The notes: generated by a model not told the origin, from the sequence alone. DNA of 64,000 nucleotides from Astragalus membranaceus (GCA_039519185.1 CM076849.1:372001-436000); one strand, 5' to 3'; positions 32,156 through 47,900 are shown, numbered from the stretch's first letter. Program-made: numbers and translations.

Positions 32156-33908
32156 CAAATAAGTACCTCTAACAAAGTTAACCAGCTCAGTTGACATTAA
32201 GAATCAAATTTACTAGTGAAAAATACATTCAAAAATGTTTTTATATTTTTAATAGATTCAAATTTCCAAGATTTAGTTTGTCAAAAAAATACTTTCAAAG
32301 ATTAAAGTGATTGGCTTCACACATCTCTATATTTACATCCTGAGGGTGTCTCTGCGTGGATCTCCAGCTCAACATGGTGCCAAAGTTCCCGCCTTTTCCT
32401 CCCAACTCCGGCCAGTAGAATGTCGTCATGTGGACCACGTCAGCTGCCAGCCGTGTGAAGGCAGCATGGTTGTTGTCAGCGAAGCAATAGTGAGCAGCAG
32501 TGCTTTTTTCCCCCCTTCTTTTGCTTTCTTTTAATGTTTTAACAATGTTTCTGTCAGAGCTGGTTAGACCTGATTACACTCAAAGCTTTGAGACTATGCT
32601 TTTAGTGAGAAGACTGAAAACACTTCACACGAGTACCAACTCTGTCGCCATCTCTCTTTCTTTTTCCCTTTTCACTTTCTTCTTCCCCTCCTTCATCTGC
32701 TTCTTCTTACTTCTCTTTCCATTATTCTGCACACTTCTTTCTCCTTCCACTCCAACTTCCTTCTTCTTTAACTGCTTTGTAGAATGTCGTTCAATTTACA
32801 CTCTTCCCACATGGTGACATTTTGTTGTTTCTCTTCAATTTACACTCTTCTTCTTTCACTTTATCAAGCTCTAACCATCTCAAACCAACTCCATTGCATA
32901 GCAATCTTGCCTAGCGATCAAAAGAAGAAAAGAGGAAGGGAGGGAGAGGTGGTTTGAGAGAGTGACGAAGGAGAGATCCTAAAGGCGAGTAAGCGGAACA
33001 CAAGGTTGCGACGGCGTCAAAAGCAGGGAACCACATGTTGTTTGATAAAATGCCGCACTGGAGTGAGGTGTATTTTATTTTTTACTTTTTTATTTGTGGT
33101 ATTTTGTTAGTTTATTGATGTTTTTCATTCCTTAGTTTTCTTTTGAGATTAATTGTCGGTTCTCTGAGCATCTTTTAACATTTGGTGTTAAACCTTTGTG
33201 TGGAATTTTTGTAACCATTTGATGCAGGCAAGTGGCAGGTTGATGTTGAAGTTGTGAAATGAGTGCAAAGAAGCAAAATATACATGAAGGTTATTTACAA
33301 GGAAAAGAAGGTGGCACATTATAGTTGTCTTTTCTCCTTTGTTGATGATTTTTCTGTAGTTGATTAATCTGTTAATTGATTCTTTTAATTCCTTATCTTG
33401 TGTTGGCTTTGTTTGGTTCATGAAAAAATGGAAAGAAAGGAGGCTACACAGTTTGTATTTTGTGTTAGGTTATGTTTTTTGATTCGAGGATAGAGTTCAA
33501 TGACCAAAATTTCTTCAACGTAAGTAAATTTCCATGTAGATGAGATGTTTTATATTTTGCTTTAAATTTGTTAACTGAAATATAGACATTTGATTTTATG
33601 ATCTGACATTTGATAAAATATAGACAATGCATGTGTTTCCTCTAACATGATTGGTAGATGCTCATTTGCAGTGTGGCTTTGGGAACACGAAGTGTCCATT
33701 TTTCAAGGTCTAACTAGTAGTTATTGTTAGAAACGAAGTGTCCATGACCTTTTGTTGACGATACGGCGTAGTTGATTCTAGAGTAGATGCGTAGATACAT
33801 CAAACATAGGTGAAAACAGTATTACACAAAATCATCATTACTAGCATTAACAAAAGAGGGCTAATTGTTAGTACGATAAGAAAGTGACCGGCCGTAATGT
33901 ACTATAAA
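32156..33908. other. Intergenic stretch without recognised gene
   Basis: No homology or long conserved frame recognised. There is a CT-rich patch at 32650-32780, and GT-rich and AT-rich parts after 33060. Frames of 77-107 codons are present but are low-complexity. Confidence 0.45.
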
Positions 33909-35886
33909 TCTACTATAAATTTATACCAATTCACCACGTATGATTTTACCAATACTCTCATTCTATTTAAAAGACAACTCAAATTTTTGAGGGTAAAAAT
34001 GTCATTACACACTATTTCTTCTTTTTTTTCTTTATTCTTACACTCTCTTTCTTATTTTTCATTTTTCTCTTACACTCTCTTTCTTCCTTTTTTTCTCTTT
34101 CTTCTTACACTCTCTTTTCTCCTTTTCACTTTTCTTTTACACTTTCTTTCTTCATTTTTTTCTTTTTACTTTACTTTTCCCATAAATAAATATTCTCTTT
34201 CTCTTATCACTTCACTTTAATTCTTTTAACTAAATTTCTAAATTTATACAAATTAAATTTACCTATAAAAATGTAAATGAGTCTTACTAAAAAAAAACTA
34301 TCACCTATTTTGAAAACGTTATCACCTTAAAATTTTAATTTTTCTCTCTAAAATCTGTTTACACTCTTATTAATAATCTACTATCTATCTTTTACGATCT
34401 ACTATAATCAACTAATCAACTAAAGTAATCAATTGAAACTACAAGATAACTGCAATAATATATAAAAAAACACGAGACAACTACACTGATATAAGATTTA
34501 ATGACTATTTAAAATACCGATTAATATTTAAAACAAAAATTTCTTATTAATAATCTACAAATCAACTAAAATAATTAATTAAAATTACGAAATAACTGCA
34601 CTCATATATAAAAAAACACGAGATAATTGCACTGATATATAACAAAACAAGAGATTAATATTTGTCATTGATACTTAAAATTTTTGAAGACTACTACTAT
34701 AAATTTACTATCTAAAAAACAAAAAAATTTAATGACTATTTAAATTAGTAATTAATATTTAAAACAAATATTTCTTATTGATAATCTAATATCTAACTTT
34801 TATTATCTATTATAATCTACTAATCAAATAAAATAATCAATTGAAACTACGAGATAACTGCACTAATAAATAAAAAACACGAGATAACTGCAGTTATATA
34901 TAAAAAACACGAGATTAATATTTACCATTGATATTTATAATTTTGGAAAAATACTATAAACCTACTATCTAAAAAAACACGGGATAACTGCAATAATCTA
35001 CTATAATCTACTAATCAATGGTAAGAAAGGAATATTTAATTAATATTTAAAACAAATATTTCTTATTGATAATCTATTATCTACTATAATCTACTAATCA
35101 ACTAAAATATACAATTGAACTATGAGATAACTCCATTGATATATAAAAAAACACGAGATAACTGCAGTGTTATATATAAAAAACACGGGATTAATATTTG
35201 CCATTGATAATTATAATTTTTGAAGACTACTATAATCATACTATCTAAAAATACAAGAAGACTTAATGACTATTTAAACTGATTAATATTTAAAACACAT
35301 GTGACAAATATTTGTCAATAATACCTAAAAAGGACAAATAATTGTCATTGATATATAAAAAACCACGGGATAAATATTTGTTATTGATAATCTACTATCT
35401 ATCTTTTACTATCTACAATAATCTACTAATCAACTCAAATAATCAATTAAAACTATGAGATAACTGCACTGATACATAAAAAAACACTGGACAACTACAC
35501 TGATATATAAAAAAATACGTGGATAACTGCAATGATATATATATAAAAACACGAAATAATTGCACTGATATATAAAAAAAACATAGGATAACAACACTGA
35601 TATATAAAAAACACTGCACTGATATATAAAAACACACGGGATAAATGCACATATTATTTTTAAATGATACTTTTACATTTTTAGTTTTTATATTTATCAA
35701 TTTTTTATTTGAAACTCCTTTTTTATCTACTTTAAATTTTTCTTTATTTTCACGTGGTAATGTTCAGACTATTTGAAACTCCTCTATATTTTACAATTGA
35801 TTTTAGATTAATAAAATTTCAAATTAACGTTTCTATTTGAGGTAATCGTGTCACGCAGCCCGTGCACCGCACTGGTACGGTACTGG
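33909..35886 (+). mobile_element. Non-autonomous Helitron
   Basis: The 5' end TCTACTATAAATTTATACC follows a host A (33908). The 3' end has a GC-rich hairpin-like stretch (cccgtgcaccgcac at 35858-35871) followed by tggtacggta and CTGG (35883-35886), then a host T. These are the expected A|T insertion site, TC start and CTRR end. The hairpin has one mispair against a perfect CCCGTGC/GCACGGG stem. No Rep/helicase is encoded. Most of the interior is an AT-rich degenerate repeat. Confidence 0.75.
34430..35645. repeat. Degenerate tandem repeat inside Helitron
   Basis: Units of roughly 30 bp containing acacgagataactgcactg and atatataaaaaa, repeated many times with interruptions by taatctactaatcaact blocks. 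Confidence 0.75.
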
Positions 35887-35958
35887 TATATATTAAGGCA
35901 AACTAACACAACAAGGAGGAGGATGGTGTGCAGTGTTTTTCTTAACTTTCCTTTCGTA

Positions 35959-38900
35959 CTATATTACATTTCCCTTAACAAAACATGATCTTTTCTGTTG
36001 TGATACATCATTAACAAGAGAGTGCTCGTTATTGGTATCAGCGGGACATGATCTTTTCTGCCGAGATACTTCATTTGGAAGAGAGTGGTCAGTTTTTAAT
36101 GCTACATTCATGGAGATATTTTTGGTAATTCTTACAGAATGCAGTGCTTCCTTCGTCCAAGCATTGGAAGAGGAGCATGACGCACTAGCAATAACAGATG
36201 CAGATCGCCGTTGTAGTTTATCATGTAAAGCAAAACGAGTGAATTTTTGCTCGACATTCTGCTTTGGTTTGAGGAATTCCTTGTGTGGTTCCTTTTGTTG
36301 TAGCTTGGGACTGATGGGCTCAACGGGTACCAGCTTTCCGTCAACTTGGTTTGTAAATACAAAAGTCACCTGAAAATATATAGAAGCAATCAAATTTACA
36401 AGTGTTCAGTAAATAACTTGACGTGCTATCCACAAGTTACTTATTATCATGGGCTTATTCTGTGGTTAGATTTGAGAAATGATTTTGACACCTAAAAATC
36501 GACACCTAACTAGGTGGTTAACGTACTTCAAATATATGGTTAATGATATTTATTTAATAGCTGGTTAATAGAAAGGAAACAACGAGCACACATAGATTTT
36601 GCAAATCATGCGTTAAATAGGATTTGAATGTTGAATTTGACTATTTTTCTAAAAATAATAATAAAAAAGAAAAAGGAGTGTTGGGAATGAAGATGTGTTA
36701 AAATGCTATGCCACACCTCATCACCAGCTGAAGCCTGAAGGATAGCATCCGGTACAGAAGTTGGGAAAAAATGATGGCCCCAACTACTTAAATCTTCTTC
36801 CAATGGGTTCCCTACCTGCAAAAAGGATTTATACAAGAGTCAAAACATGAATAGTTTATTCTTCTTAAACACCTGAATCAGGAGGTAAGATAGACGGTAG
36901 TAAAGCTTGTTGATGGTAGATGAAGCAAGAATGAAGAGTTGAAACAAAGAGTAGGCCTCCACTCAATAGATAAGGCCCGGTCATTTTAAACCGTAGCGTG
37001 CATAAACTTTATATCCAACAAAACACAAAAGGAACCTGCTTTTCTGATGTTTTCAAGTTTCCTAAGCAGCCTGCAATTTCTGCAAATCCACCTATATCGG
37101 AGTTTTCTTCAGCAGATTCACTATTAATCGTTGCTGACAGGAGGTCAGTGTTTTGAGGCCCATCATATGTTTGGCACCGGCTGCATTGCATCATTTCATG
37201 AATCTCTGACCTGAGGAAATATAAAAAACCAGACATTAGACTGAGAAGTAATGATAGACAATCCATTTTAAAGTTGACTCCATGACCAACTACATTTATT
37301 AACTAATTTAACCGGTAGAGAAAAATTTCTTCTAGGAAAAGGACAGAAAAACAGATATTAAAGGTGGATATAGTATCAGAAAACCGGAGAGGGGTTCTCT
37401 GTTGTTAATTTTCCACGGAGAAACCACACCTTCCAAAAAACTTGTTATACAAATTACAAATTAAAAGACTGCTAGATTACAACTGGAAAACCTTGTCACC
37501 CTGCAGTTCTTTTTTTTGGTAAACCAGGGTATTCTCCACGCACAACTACGGAGACTAATCACTCGAGGTACTGAGATCCATTTACGGGGTTGACATCTCC
37601 CACCAAAGTTCTTCCTTTTTGAATTGCAGGTAAAATCATGTTTCAAGAAAACCCATAACTTACCCAACAGTATCTAACAGCGGAGACGCCTAATGATACT
37701 TTCTGGTATTATTATGCCAATTTCTATATATCCAAGCAGGAGGATCACTTGAGCAAGTAGACGTGACTACTATGCGAATTTAGAATATCATAGTTAGAAC
37801 TAGACTTTGTGCTAAGTAATCACTTAGAAGTTAGAGGATTGTGATGTATATTAATAAGATAAAGTGATTAGAAAGGAAGGTAAATTGTAATTATAAATTG
37901 AGTTGGGCCTTTGCTATGGAGATAAAGACATGCAAAGTTCTGTAATATCTTTGTAATTAGGAGGTTGGTCCCTATTACATTCTAACAAATATACCAGTTC
38001 CTATCAACTTGTTCGATTTAGGCATCAGTCAACATCACAAGCATTTTGATAGTTTCACAGCAAAATTCAGAGAACCATCAATTAACTATGTTCCCTTTCT
38101 TCCTTTCTAGAAATTCCAATTATCATAATGCCTTGAGTAAATATAGATCAAAAGGGTAAGGAATGCATTACCTGACGTTCTCATGAAAAGTGAACAAATT
38201 GCGAAGATCCTCTGTTGAAAGAAAGTTACCCTGAAAATCACAAATAGCACTACAGCATTAATAGGATTGTAAGACATGGTATAAGCAGAGTCAACTTTAT
38301 CACATGGTAGAAGCAACAATTTCAACCTGTGCCACAACACTATCGGTTTGTTCCCGCTGAATGACCTTTTGCAGCCCTTCTTTTGACATCTGACGTTGGT
38401 AGACCTACAAATACCTTTAACGATTCAGTAAGGGGAAAATATAAACAGAAATAGCTCAATGAAGGAACATGAGATACATTTATGTTAACCCAGTTATCAC
38501 AATAATATAAACCTTTTCTTCTATTGTTCCAGCACTCAAAAATCTATAAATGTAAACTCTTTTCTTTTGTCCATCCCTCCACACTCTTGCAGCAGCCTGT
38601 TTATTCACGGAATATCACATAAAGAACATAAGTTAAAGTGACAACAAGAAAGCATGCATATAAGACTTCAGCTGTTGCAAGTTCTAAGTAAAGATAGGAT
38701 ATTACTTGTTTATCATTTGCTGGATTCCAATCAGGATCAAACAAGACAAGTCGATTTCCACCAATCAGATTGAGTCCACAACCGCCAGCCTTGCTGCTCA
38801 AGAGAAAAACAAATTCATCCTGCAATATGTCAAATAGTTTTTACCAAAGGATAATCGCATGTGATGCCGGATGAAACTTTCGAGGAGAACATATTGATAA

Positions 38901-41900
38901 CCAATTTACCTTAGATGGGTCATTAAAGCAGTTGACCAATTTTTGCCTTTTGCTGATTGATGTAGTGCCATCAAGCCTCAAGTGAGGGTACCTTTGTTCC
39001 CGACACAACTGAGCGAAAAGATCAAGAGTCTGTTTCATGGGAGATAATTTAGTATAGCAATAGTGAAGTAGAAGGGCAACAGATATAGCATGAAAGGTTC
39101 AATTAGCCACGGGGAAGATTGAATAAGGTGAACACACATGACACATCTAATTGTACGATTTTGACCCCTATGTACCTGATAGGCAAATAGGATTCTTACT
39201 GGTAGGTTATAATGTTCTAAATATCCCCTTAGTTTACATAGCTATTCCTTTTATGTAGTATTTTTACAACTGAAAAATAATGCCCAGCAAATGGTCTTTT
39301 CTGATAAAAGTCATACAACCAGATAACAGTCGGGAAAATGTTACAATCTATTTTCCTTCGCTGGGTTTATTCTTTTCTTCTCTAACAACATTTTGGCCAA
39401 GCTTGGGGACCAATTGTAATATGCCGGTGGCGAACATCCTTATTTCTTAGCATCCCAGACTGCACCAGCCTTGATTCTGCTAAGAATCTTCTGATAAAAA
39501 ACACAAAGGAACCCCCCAACCAACCAAATTTTTGTTCATATAAAAAGAGATGATGGTATTTTAAATAAATACAAGAAACAAATGAATTTTGTGAATGAAA
39601 ATGATCAGAAAAACTGCTTTGTTGACCCTGGATTCATGCTGAATGACTAAACGATGAAACAACATACTTTTTATAACTTTGTGCATTTTTATTAAAATTT
39701 ACAGCAAAATCATGTCAACAATATATGTTAGAAAAAATAAGGATAGCTGAAAGAGCCAGATGAGCCAACTCCTTTGTTAGTTGGACCTTGATAGTTGATA
39801 AGTTGTTGGATTCAGTTTGTATTTGGGTGAGTTTATATTGAACGTGATTTTATAAAATTGAATTTTAAGTGAAGAATTTATGTTTGGATGTTTTTACAAT
39901 AAAAGCAAGTTTGACGTAAAGCTTACTGCAAAATCTATGGGTGAATTTATGTTTTTATTAGGGTTTAGGGTTTAGGGTTTCAACCTACTCCAAAATCTAT
40001 TTTTTATCGCTTTAGATGCAAAATCAATTTTGTCAGACAGTAATCAAACATCTGTATCTGTATTCTTACTAAAACCATGTTTTGTAGAGACAATCAATTC
40101 GGAAGGTTTCTACCGTGAAACCAAACACACTTAGTTAGGACTTTAACTGAACTAGAAGAGGTAGGATAGAGGAAGAAAATGCGGCTGAAAGAAATCTGTT
40201 AACCTATAATCGATCAGCAAAAATCTGGACTAGGGAACCTTAATGTCCAGAGTAAGAGGAGCATGTAATAAAAATATTTTTCTGCAAATTCATATTTATT
40301 GAAACAGTATCTATCAGAATACCATTAATGGCATTTCAATTTTCAAATAAGGGCGACAAGTCTACAATAGTCACCTTGAAAGAGTTCCACAACCCATATA
40401 CCTGAGTATAGTTTGAGACAAGGACGATGCGGTCATCTGTCCTTCGACGTAAATGAGCAAGTAATCTTGCCAAGACTTGCATTTTCCCAGATAGCTCAAC
40501 CCACGCTCCATGCCCTCCTGTCCATGACCCAAACCTACAAAAAATACCCCGATAAAATGACTAAATTTAGGTGTCAACCTGAAGTATAAAATAAAACTAA
40601 AATTTACCTTCCAGACAACATTTCCTGAGGGAAGAATCGAATGCAGTCCTCAAAACCCGAAGTTCCAGGACTCCCATTTCGTATGGTATCGTAGATGAGC
40701 TGCAATATATTATTGTAAATTTGTAGTGAAGATGAAAGTGTTGGATGGAACTAACCAAAAATGAAAGGAGAAGACAGTTTCCTTCACAACTATTAACAAA
40801 GGATCTAAGGTTGAGAGGAGGAAATGAATGAAAAACAAAACTTTACTAAATGATTTAAATGACAACCAGAGAAGAGCTTAATGGAGTATTTTAATATATG
40901 AGAAAAAATTAGCCTAGTTTACAAATTGAATTTCATCCAAGAACCCTATAGACAAGAGCAAAAGAACGCCTCCCCCCTCATCCTGGAAAAAAATGTAAAC
41001 CATACCTTTGGATGGTTGCATAACTTTTTGAGAGCTGTTATGTAGGCCAAAATCTTTGATTGCTTCAGTTCTTCAGTAATCGCTCGTTTAACCTGTGTTT
41101 CAAGAAACAGATTTAACTTTTCTGGTTCGCCAGCCTTGTTACTCTCAATATCCAACAGTATAAACAACTTACGAAATATGTTTGCTCAATCAAAAGTGGA
41201 CATTACATTTTTGGATTGTATAAAGTGTTTATATAGATCTGATTGTAGTGGAGTCAACTTGCAGCAAACAACTTCAACTATCTGTACCACAAAAGAAATA
41301 GGTCATGGATACAAGACTAAGCCACAGATAATCATCGATTACCCATACAATACTTTTCAATCATGTGCTTTAAGTTTAAGCACCTTGGCATCAGTCAATA
41401 TATTATATGTGATATCAAAATAAGTTTAAATATTTCTTTTTTTTTGTTACCATGTCATTGGTGCATAGTTTCCACCGGCTTTACCGGTGACTAATCTACG
41501 CCGGGGAACCTGGCTGGCCACGAGTTTCCGGCTTTGTCGGCCCGTGTGGTTCTCCCCTCCCAACAGAGTTTTTGCCACACACAAGATTCGAACCCGAGAC
41601 CTTGGGGTGAGATCCAAGTCCAGTTACCACTTGGGCCAACCCTTGTTGGTATCAAATGATGAATCTCTACTTCACTTTCTCATGGTATCAAATGCCATTA
41701 CGAAATCCTATAGATTTTTGTATCTAACAATTGTTTAACTCATTGTTCTGAAAATCGGACCGGACGAATCGGTTCGACTGGTTGAAACGAGAACCCGTTA
41801 GGTGTCTGGTATGGTGAAAACCAGCCAAAACCGATGGTGGGATGAACAACTCTTTCAAACAAAATCAAAATCTTTAGTTTTAAATTCAAAAAAAAATATT

Positions 41901-44900
41901 TTAAGTCAAATAAAAGGCCAATGCCAAGTTATAAAAATATAGATAGATTTTTATTATTTATTTTATCCTTTTAATTAATTTTTTGTCATGTGAAATATAT
42001 ATATTATTTTATTTTATCTTAAATTATAATTTAATTATATCTTAAGTTTATCAGTTAATACAACATATAATATTAAAAATATAGATTTAATTATTACCAA
42101 CTTGACCATGATTCAACCACGGTTGAACCATTGAACTTTGAACCAGTATCTTCAACGTATTATGATTGGTCCTGTTTTCAAAACATTGATTTCACTACTC
42201 TATACTAGCTACTGGGAATCAACAAAAGTCCACATTCAGCATAATTATCGCATCTTTAAGGATATTTAATTAGATGAGCAGCTTCCTTGAGTTATGGTTA
42301 GGCTTTGGCTTCTACTTGTGTATAGCACATGGTTTTTTCGAATTTTCTTTCACAAATACTTTGAGGGAATGGGCACCTTTGATTCATTGATGTTTTCTAT
42401 GTTTTTTATTGTTTGCTTTACTTTTTATCTTAATGAATTTCATTTTTATCATTAAAAGGACGTACAGGTTTAGTTATGTAGCATGTTTGGTTTGGCGGTG
42501 AGAGCACTTAAAAGTGCTGTTGAAATGTGCTACAAATTTCTAGATTTTTCTAGTAAAGCCTACACTTAAGAAACAATTCTAGAATGATGTAAATTAAAAT
42601 AAGCCTAGAAATATAAACCACCCACATATCAAGCCTATAAATAGGCCATATGCTATCCATTTTGATGTAAGCTAGCCTATCCAGTAACACTATCAATTAT
42701 CATTGTACTACTACTATTCAAGCCAATACAATTACAAGTTTTTCTATAAATTCATCACTATCATCTTCTCAAAAATCCTATCTTCACTATTTCAACTATT
42801 TACTCCCAAACTACTAACAGTGGTACCAGGGCTACATTCGGTCATATATTGGGCGTAGATAAACTATCCAACTACCTACTAAAAACCACTACCGACATTC
42901 TACACTACTTCCATAATTTTCTTAGCCTATGGCTAACAACACCCAATCAACATCTAATATTCAAGTCCCTATTTTTTCTGGTGAAAACTATGATTTTTGG
43001 AGCATAAAAATGAAGACATTTTTTTGCTCTCAAGATCTATGGAAAGTTGTAGAAGAAGAAGGATTTACTATTTCCGTCGATACTTCAACTCTTTCTGCAG
43101 CTCAAAAGAAAGAGTTGAAGGAAAATAAGCAAAAAGACTCGAAGGCATTATATTTCTTGCAACAAGCCGTTGGTGACTCTATTTTCCCGTGGATAATGGG
43201 AGCTACTAGTGCCAAGGATGCATGTAGTACACTACAGGATGAGTTTCAAGGAACCGCCAAGGTACGTGCCGTCAAACTCCAAAGTCTAAGGCGTAAGTTT
43301 GAATTATTAAATATGAAGGAGTCCCAGACCGTACAAGACTATTATACAAAGATAAAAGAAATTGTTTCTCAAATGAGAGCCTACTGGGAAAATATTCTCG
43401 ACAAAAGAATTGTTGAGAAATTTTTAAGTTCTATTCCCCGTAAGTATGACCCGATCGTGACGACGATTGAGCAAACAAAAAATCTGTCAAATTTATCCGT
43501 GACAGAACTAATGGGCTCCCTTGAAGCTTGTGAGCAAAGATTGAGTAGGCATGACGATGACTCCGTAGAAAATGCCTTTTAATCAAAACTCAAATTACGG
43601 TCTCAAGATAAAGGGTATAGAGGAAACAAGAGTAGTGGAGAAAATTCTAGAAACAAAGAAAATTCTAGAAATTTCTCAAAGAAAAATCAAAATGAAGACT
43701 AATCATGCCGAGAAAGACTGTCAATGGCGTGGAAAGCCACAATGTCAGCATTGTAAGAAACTAGCAGTATACTCGTGCATACGCACGGGTGTTGTCGTGT
43801 TATTTTTATTAATAAACTTAAACATAATTTAATTAGTCTGAACATTACCCCGTAAAAATCAACACTAATTTAAAGTAGATAAACAAAAAGTTTCAGATTA
43901 TAATTGAGTTAGTCCGAACACTACCCCGTGACCATTTACCAGCAATATGTAATAATTCCCGTAGAGATTAGAAAACAAAATTGTATTAAAGTTTCAAATT
44001 TTCCAAATTGTAATATTTCCTGTAGAGACTAAATAAAACTTACTGATAGAAAAAAATGGAATATTAAAAATGAAGGAGACATGTAGATGAAATTAAAGTA
44101 GATATATTGTGAACAATAGAAAAATGAGATAGAGTTAGAAGAAGAAAGGGAAGGAAAGAGTGAAAAAATGTGTGAGAAAGATTGAAAAAGTTTGAAAAAA
44201 TATAAGAGACAGTGATAAGTAATATTTCCTGATAAGTAATATTTCCTGTAGAGATTAGAAAACAAAATTGTAGTAAAGTTTCAAATTTTACAAATTGTGA
44301 TATTTCCCGTAGAGACTAAATAAAACTTACTGACAGAGAAAAAAGATAATATTAAAAAAATGAAGAAGACATGTAAATGAAATTAAAGTAGATATATTGT
44401 GAAAAATAGAAAAATGAGATAGAGTTCGAAGAAGAAAGAGGAGGAGAGATTGAAAAAATGTGTGAGAAACAGTGAAAAAGTTTGAAAAAGTATATGAGAG
44501 AGTGAAAAAGTGAAAAAGTTTGAAAAAAGTGTGAGGGGGTGAAAAAGAACGTGAGAGAGTGAAAAAGTTTGAAAAGTGAAAAAGTGAAATTACATAAATA
44601 TCCTAAAATTGTTTAGTTAGGAAAAGGGTAAGATTAATATTTTGCTAGTAGGTTAATGGTATAGTCGTATAGATAGATAGTAGATTTGGGCACGTGGAGA
44701 AGAACTGCTACAGTAAAAATAAGCATCAAGCAAATTTCGTCGAAGAACATGAGAGTGACCAGAATAAGCATGATAGTGAGGAACATCTCTTCTATGCTAC
44801 CCAAGATTCCAATGATGACAAAGAAGGAACCTGGTACTTGGATAGTGGTTGCAGTAATCACATGGCTAAAGATGAGAGCATCTTCAAGGAAATTGATGAC

Positions 44901-47900
44901 TCTGTCAAATCCAAGGTCCGACTAGGGAATGGAACTACCATGGAATCAAAAGACAAAAGCACTGTCACGGTGGAGACAAAGAAAGGTACGCGACTCATTA
45001 AAGATGTCTTACTAGCTCCCAATCTTAAAGAAAATCTCTTGAGCATCAGTCAAATGATGGAGAAAGGTTGTGTCCTTCACTTTGAAGGAGATAAATGCAC
45101 AATCTATGATAACAGTAATAAAAGGGTTGAGATAGCCCAAGTAAAAATGGAGAAGAGGAACAGAAGCTTCCCGATAAATTTTAAATATACTACTAACATT
45201 GCCATGAAGGTGCAAGCTGATGATTTATTGCTATGGCATCAAAGGATTTGGCCACCTCAACTCTAAAGCCTTAAAGTTGTTATATCAGAAGAAGATAATG
45301 GAGCATGTGAAGGATGTCTTCTCGGAAAGCAACATAGACTACCGTTTTCAACGAGCAATGCATGGAGGGCTAAAGATGTGCTAGAGCTCATCCACACAAA
45401 CGTTTGTGGACCGATGAGGACGCCGTCACTCGAGAAGCAAGTATTTCATCATCTTCATTGATGACTTTTCTAGAATGACTTGGGTATATTTCATCAAGGA
45501 AAAATCAGAAGTCTTTGGAATATTCAAGAAGTTCAAGGCCCTTGTCGAAAAGCAAAGTGGTAAACACATAAAGAGGCTCAGGAGTGATCGCGGCAAAGAG
45601 TACAACTCCCATGAGTTTGATAAATTCTGCGAGGATGAAGGCATCGAGCGACAACTTACAATCGCATATTCACCACAAAAAAATGGAGTATATGAAAGAA
45701 GAAACCGCACGGTCATGGAGATGGCTAGATCAATGTTAAAGGATCAAGGAATACCAAACACTTTTGGGCTGAAGCAGTTTATACTGTTGTCTACATAATC
45801 AATAGATGTCAAACTCAGGCAGTTCAAGACAAGACTCCTATTGAAGCTTGGAGTGGGCAGAAACCTTCTGCTAGACATCTAAGGGTCTTTGGATCAATTT
45901 GCTACATTCATGTCCCAGAAGGCACAAGTTAGAAGACAAGACGGTTCGAGGCATCTTCTTGGGATATAGTACAGAATCAAAAAGCTATCGAGTCTACAAC
46001 TTACAAACAAAGAAACTCATAATTAGCGGAGATGTTGAAGTTGATGAAGCTGCTGCTTGGAATTGGGATAAAGAAAAAATTGTGAGAGGCAACATTTCCC
46101 TTCCAGCACAACAACCTCAAGAAGAAGTTGAAGAAGTAACAGAAGGTTCAGGTATGCCTCCTTCGTCTTCTCTTCAACAAGATTCTTCACCAAAATCTAC
46201 TCCAAGACGAGTAAGATCTCTGGCAGACATATATGAAACTTGCAATTTGGCCATACTTGAGCACAAGGCCAGGCTTATAGCAAAGGGACACTCTCAACAA
46301 CCTGGAGTCGACTATAATGAGACATTTGCCCCAGTTGCTTGTCTAGATACAATAAGAGCTTTAATAGCTCTTGTAGCACAAAAAGAGTGAAGCATTTATC
46401 AACTAGATGTCAAGTCTGCATTTCTAAATGGAGTACTAGAAGAAGAGGTTTATGTTGAGCAACCATAGGGCTTCGTCAGCAAAGGAAATGAAGATAAAGT
46501 ATTGAGACTAAGAAAAGCTCTATATGGTCTCAAGCAAGCTCCTCGAGCATGGTATAGCCGAATTGATCAATACTTCGTCGACAAAGATTCAGGAGGAGTA
46601 AGAGTGAGTTAACATTATATGTCAAGACCCAAGGTCAGTATGATACTCTCATTGTCTCCTTGTATGTAGAAGATCTAATCTACACGGGAAATAACACGAA
46701 GATGGTGATTATATTCAAAGAAGACATGATGAAGACTTTCGAGATGACTGATCTTGGATAGATGAACTACTTCCTCGGCATTGAAGTAAAACAACAAAAA
46801 GAAGGGATGTTCATCTGCCAAAAGAAATACACTGAAACACTATTGAAGAAGTTCAACATGAACGAATGCAAGCCAGTAGCTACTCCGCTCGTGAAAAATA
46901 AAAAGTTACAAAAGGAAGACTGAGCGCCAGAAGCTGATGCATCACGCTACAGGAGTTTAATTGGAAGCTTACTATATCTTACTATTGCGCGACCAGACAT
47001 CATGTATGGTACTAGCCTACTATCAAGGTTCATGCAGAAGCCAAGTCAAATTCACTATGGAGCGGGAAAAAGAAATCTAAAATACTTGCAAAGCACAAAG
47101 GAGTTTGGCATATGGTATAAACCCATGGACAACTCAAAGTTGCTTGGTTACACTGACAGTGATTAGGCAGGTTCAACAGATGACATGAAGAGTACATCGG
47201 GTTATTCCTTCTCACTAGGATCGGGATTTTTCTCTTGGGCGTCTAAGAAGCAAGCAACAGTTGCACAATCAACTGCAGAAGCAGAGCACGTGGCAGCAGC
47301 TGAAGCAACAAGTCAAGCTATATGGCTTCGGAGAATACTTGGAGACATGAGTGAACAAGATTTCCCTACTACAATCTACTGCGACAACAAGTCAGCTATA
47401 GCAATGGCAAAGAATCTGGTTCATCATCATCGAACAAAACATATTGCAATCAAATATCACTTCATCAGAGAAGCAGAGATGACTAAAGAGATTCAACTCG
47501 AGTATTGCATAACAGAAGACCAAATTGTTGACATATTCACGAAGGCACTATCAAGACCAAGATTTGAGCAACTACGAATGATGCTTGGAGTTAGCGAAAT
47601 TTGTATCAAGGAGGAGTGTTGAAATGTGCTACAAATTTCTAAATTTTTCTAGTAAAGCCTACACTTAAGAAACAATTCTAGAATGATGTAAAATAAAATA
47701 AGTCTAGAAATGTCTTGCTAGAACCTTCAAGATAATATAAACCACTGACATATCAAGCCTATAAATAGGGCATATGCTATCCATTTTGATGTAAGCTAAA
47801 AACTAGCTATCCACTAACACTATCAACTATCATTGTACTACTACTATTCAAGCCAATACAATTACAAGTTTTTCTATAAATTCCTCACTATCATCTTCGC

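Noticed and set aside
35443..35700. 85-codon minus-strand frame (FYISVQLF repeats)
   Set aside because: Translation of the AT-rich repeat inside the Helitron.
39955..39985. Telomere fusion site
   Set aside because: Only three telomere-type units, in an intron. Such short runs are common in plants.
39770..40140. Possible MITE in RAD54 intron 13 (gtttgtatttgggtg and ccaaacacac ends)
   Set aside because: The ends match only loosely and no target duplication was found. It may be related to the MITE at 42481-48665.
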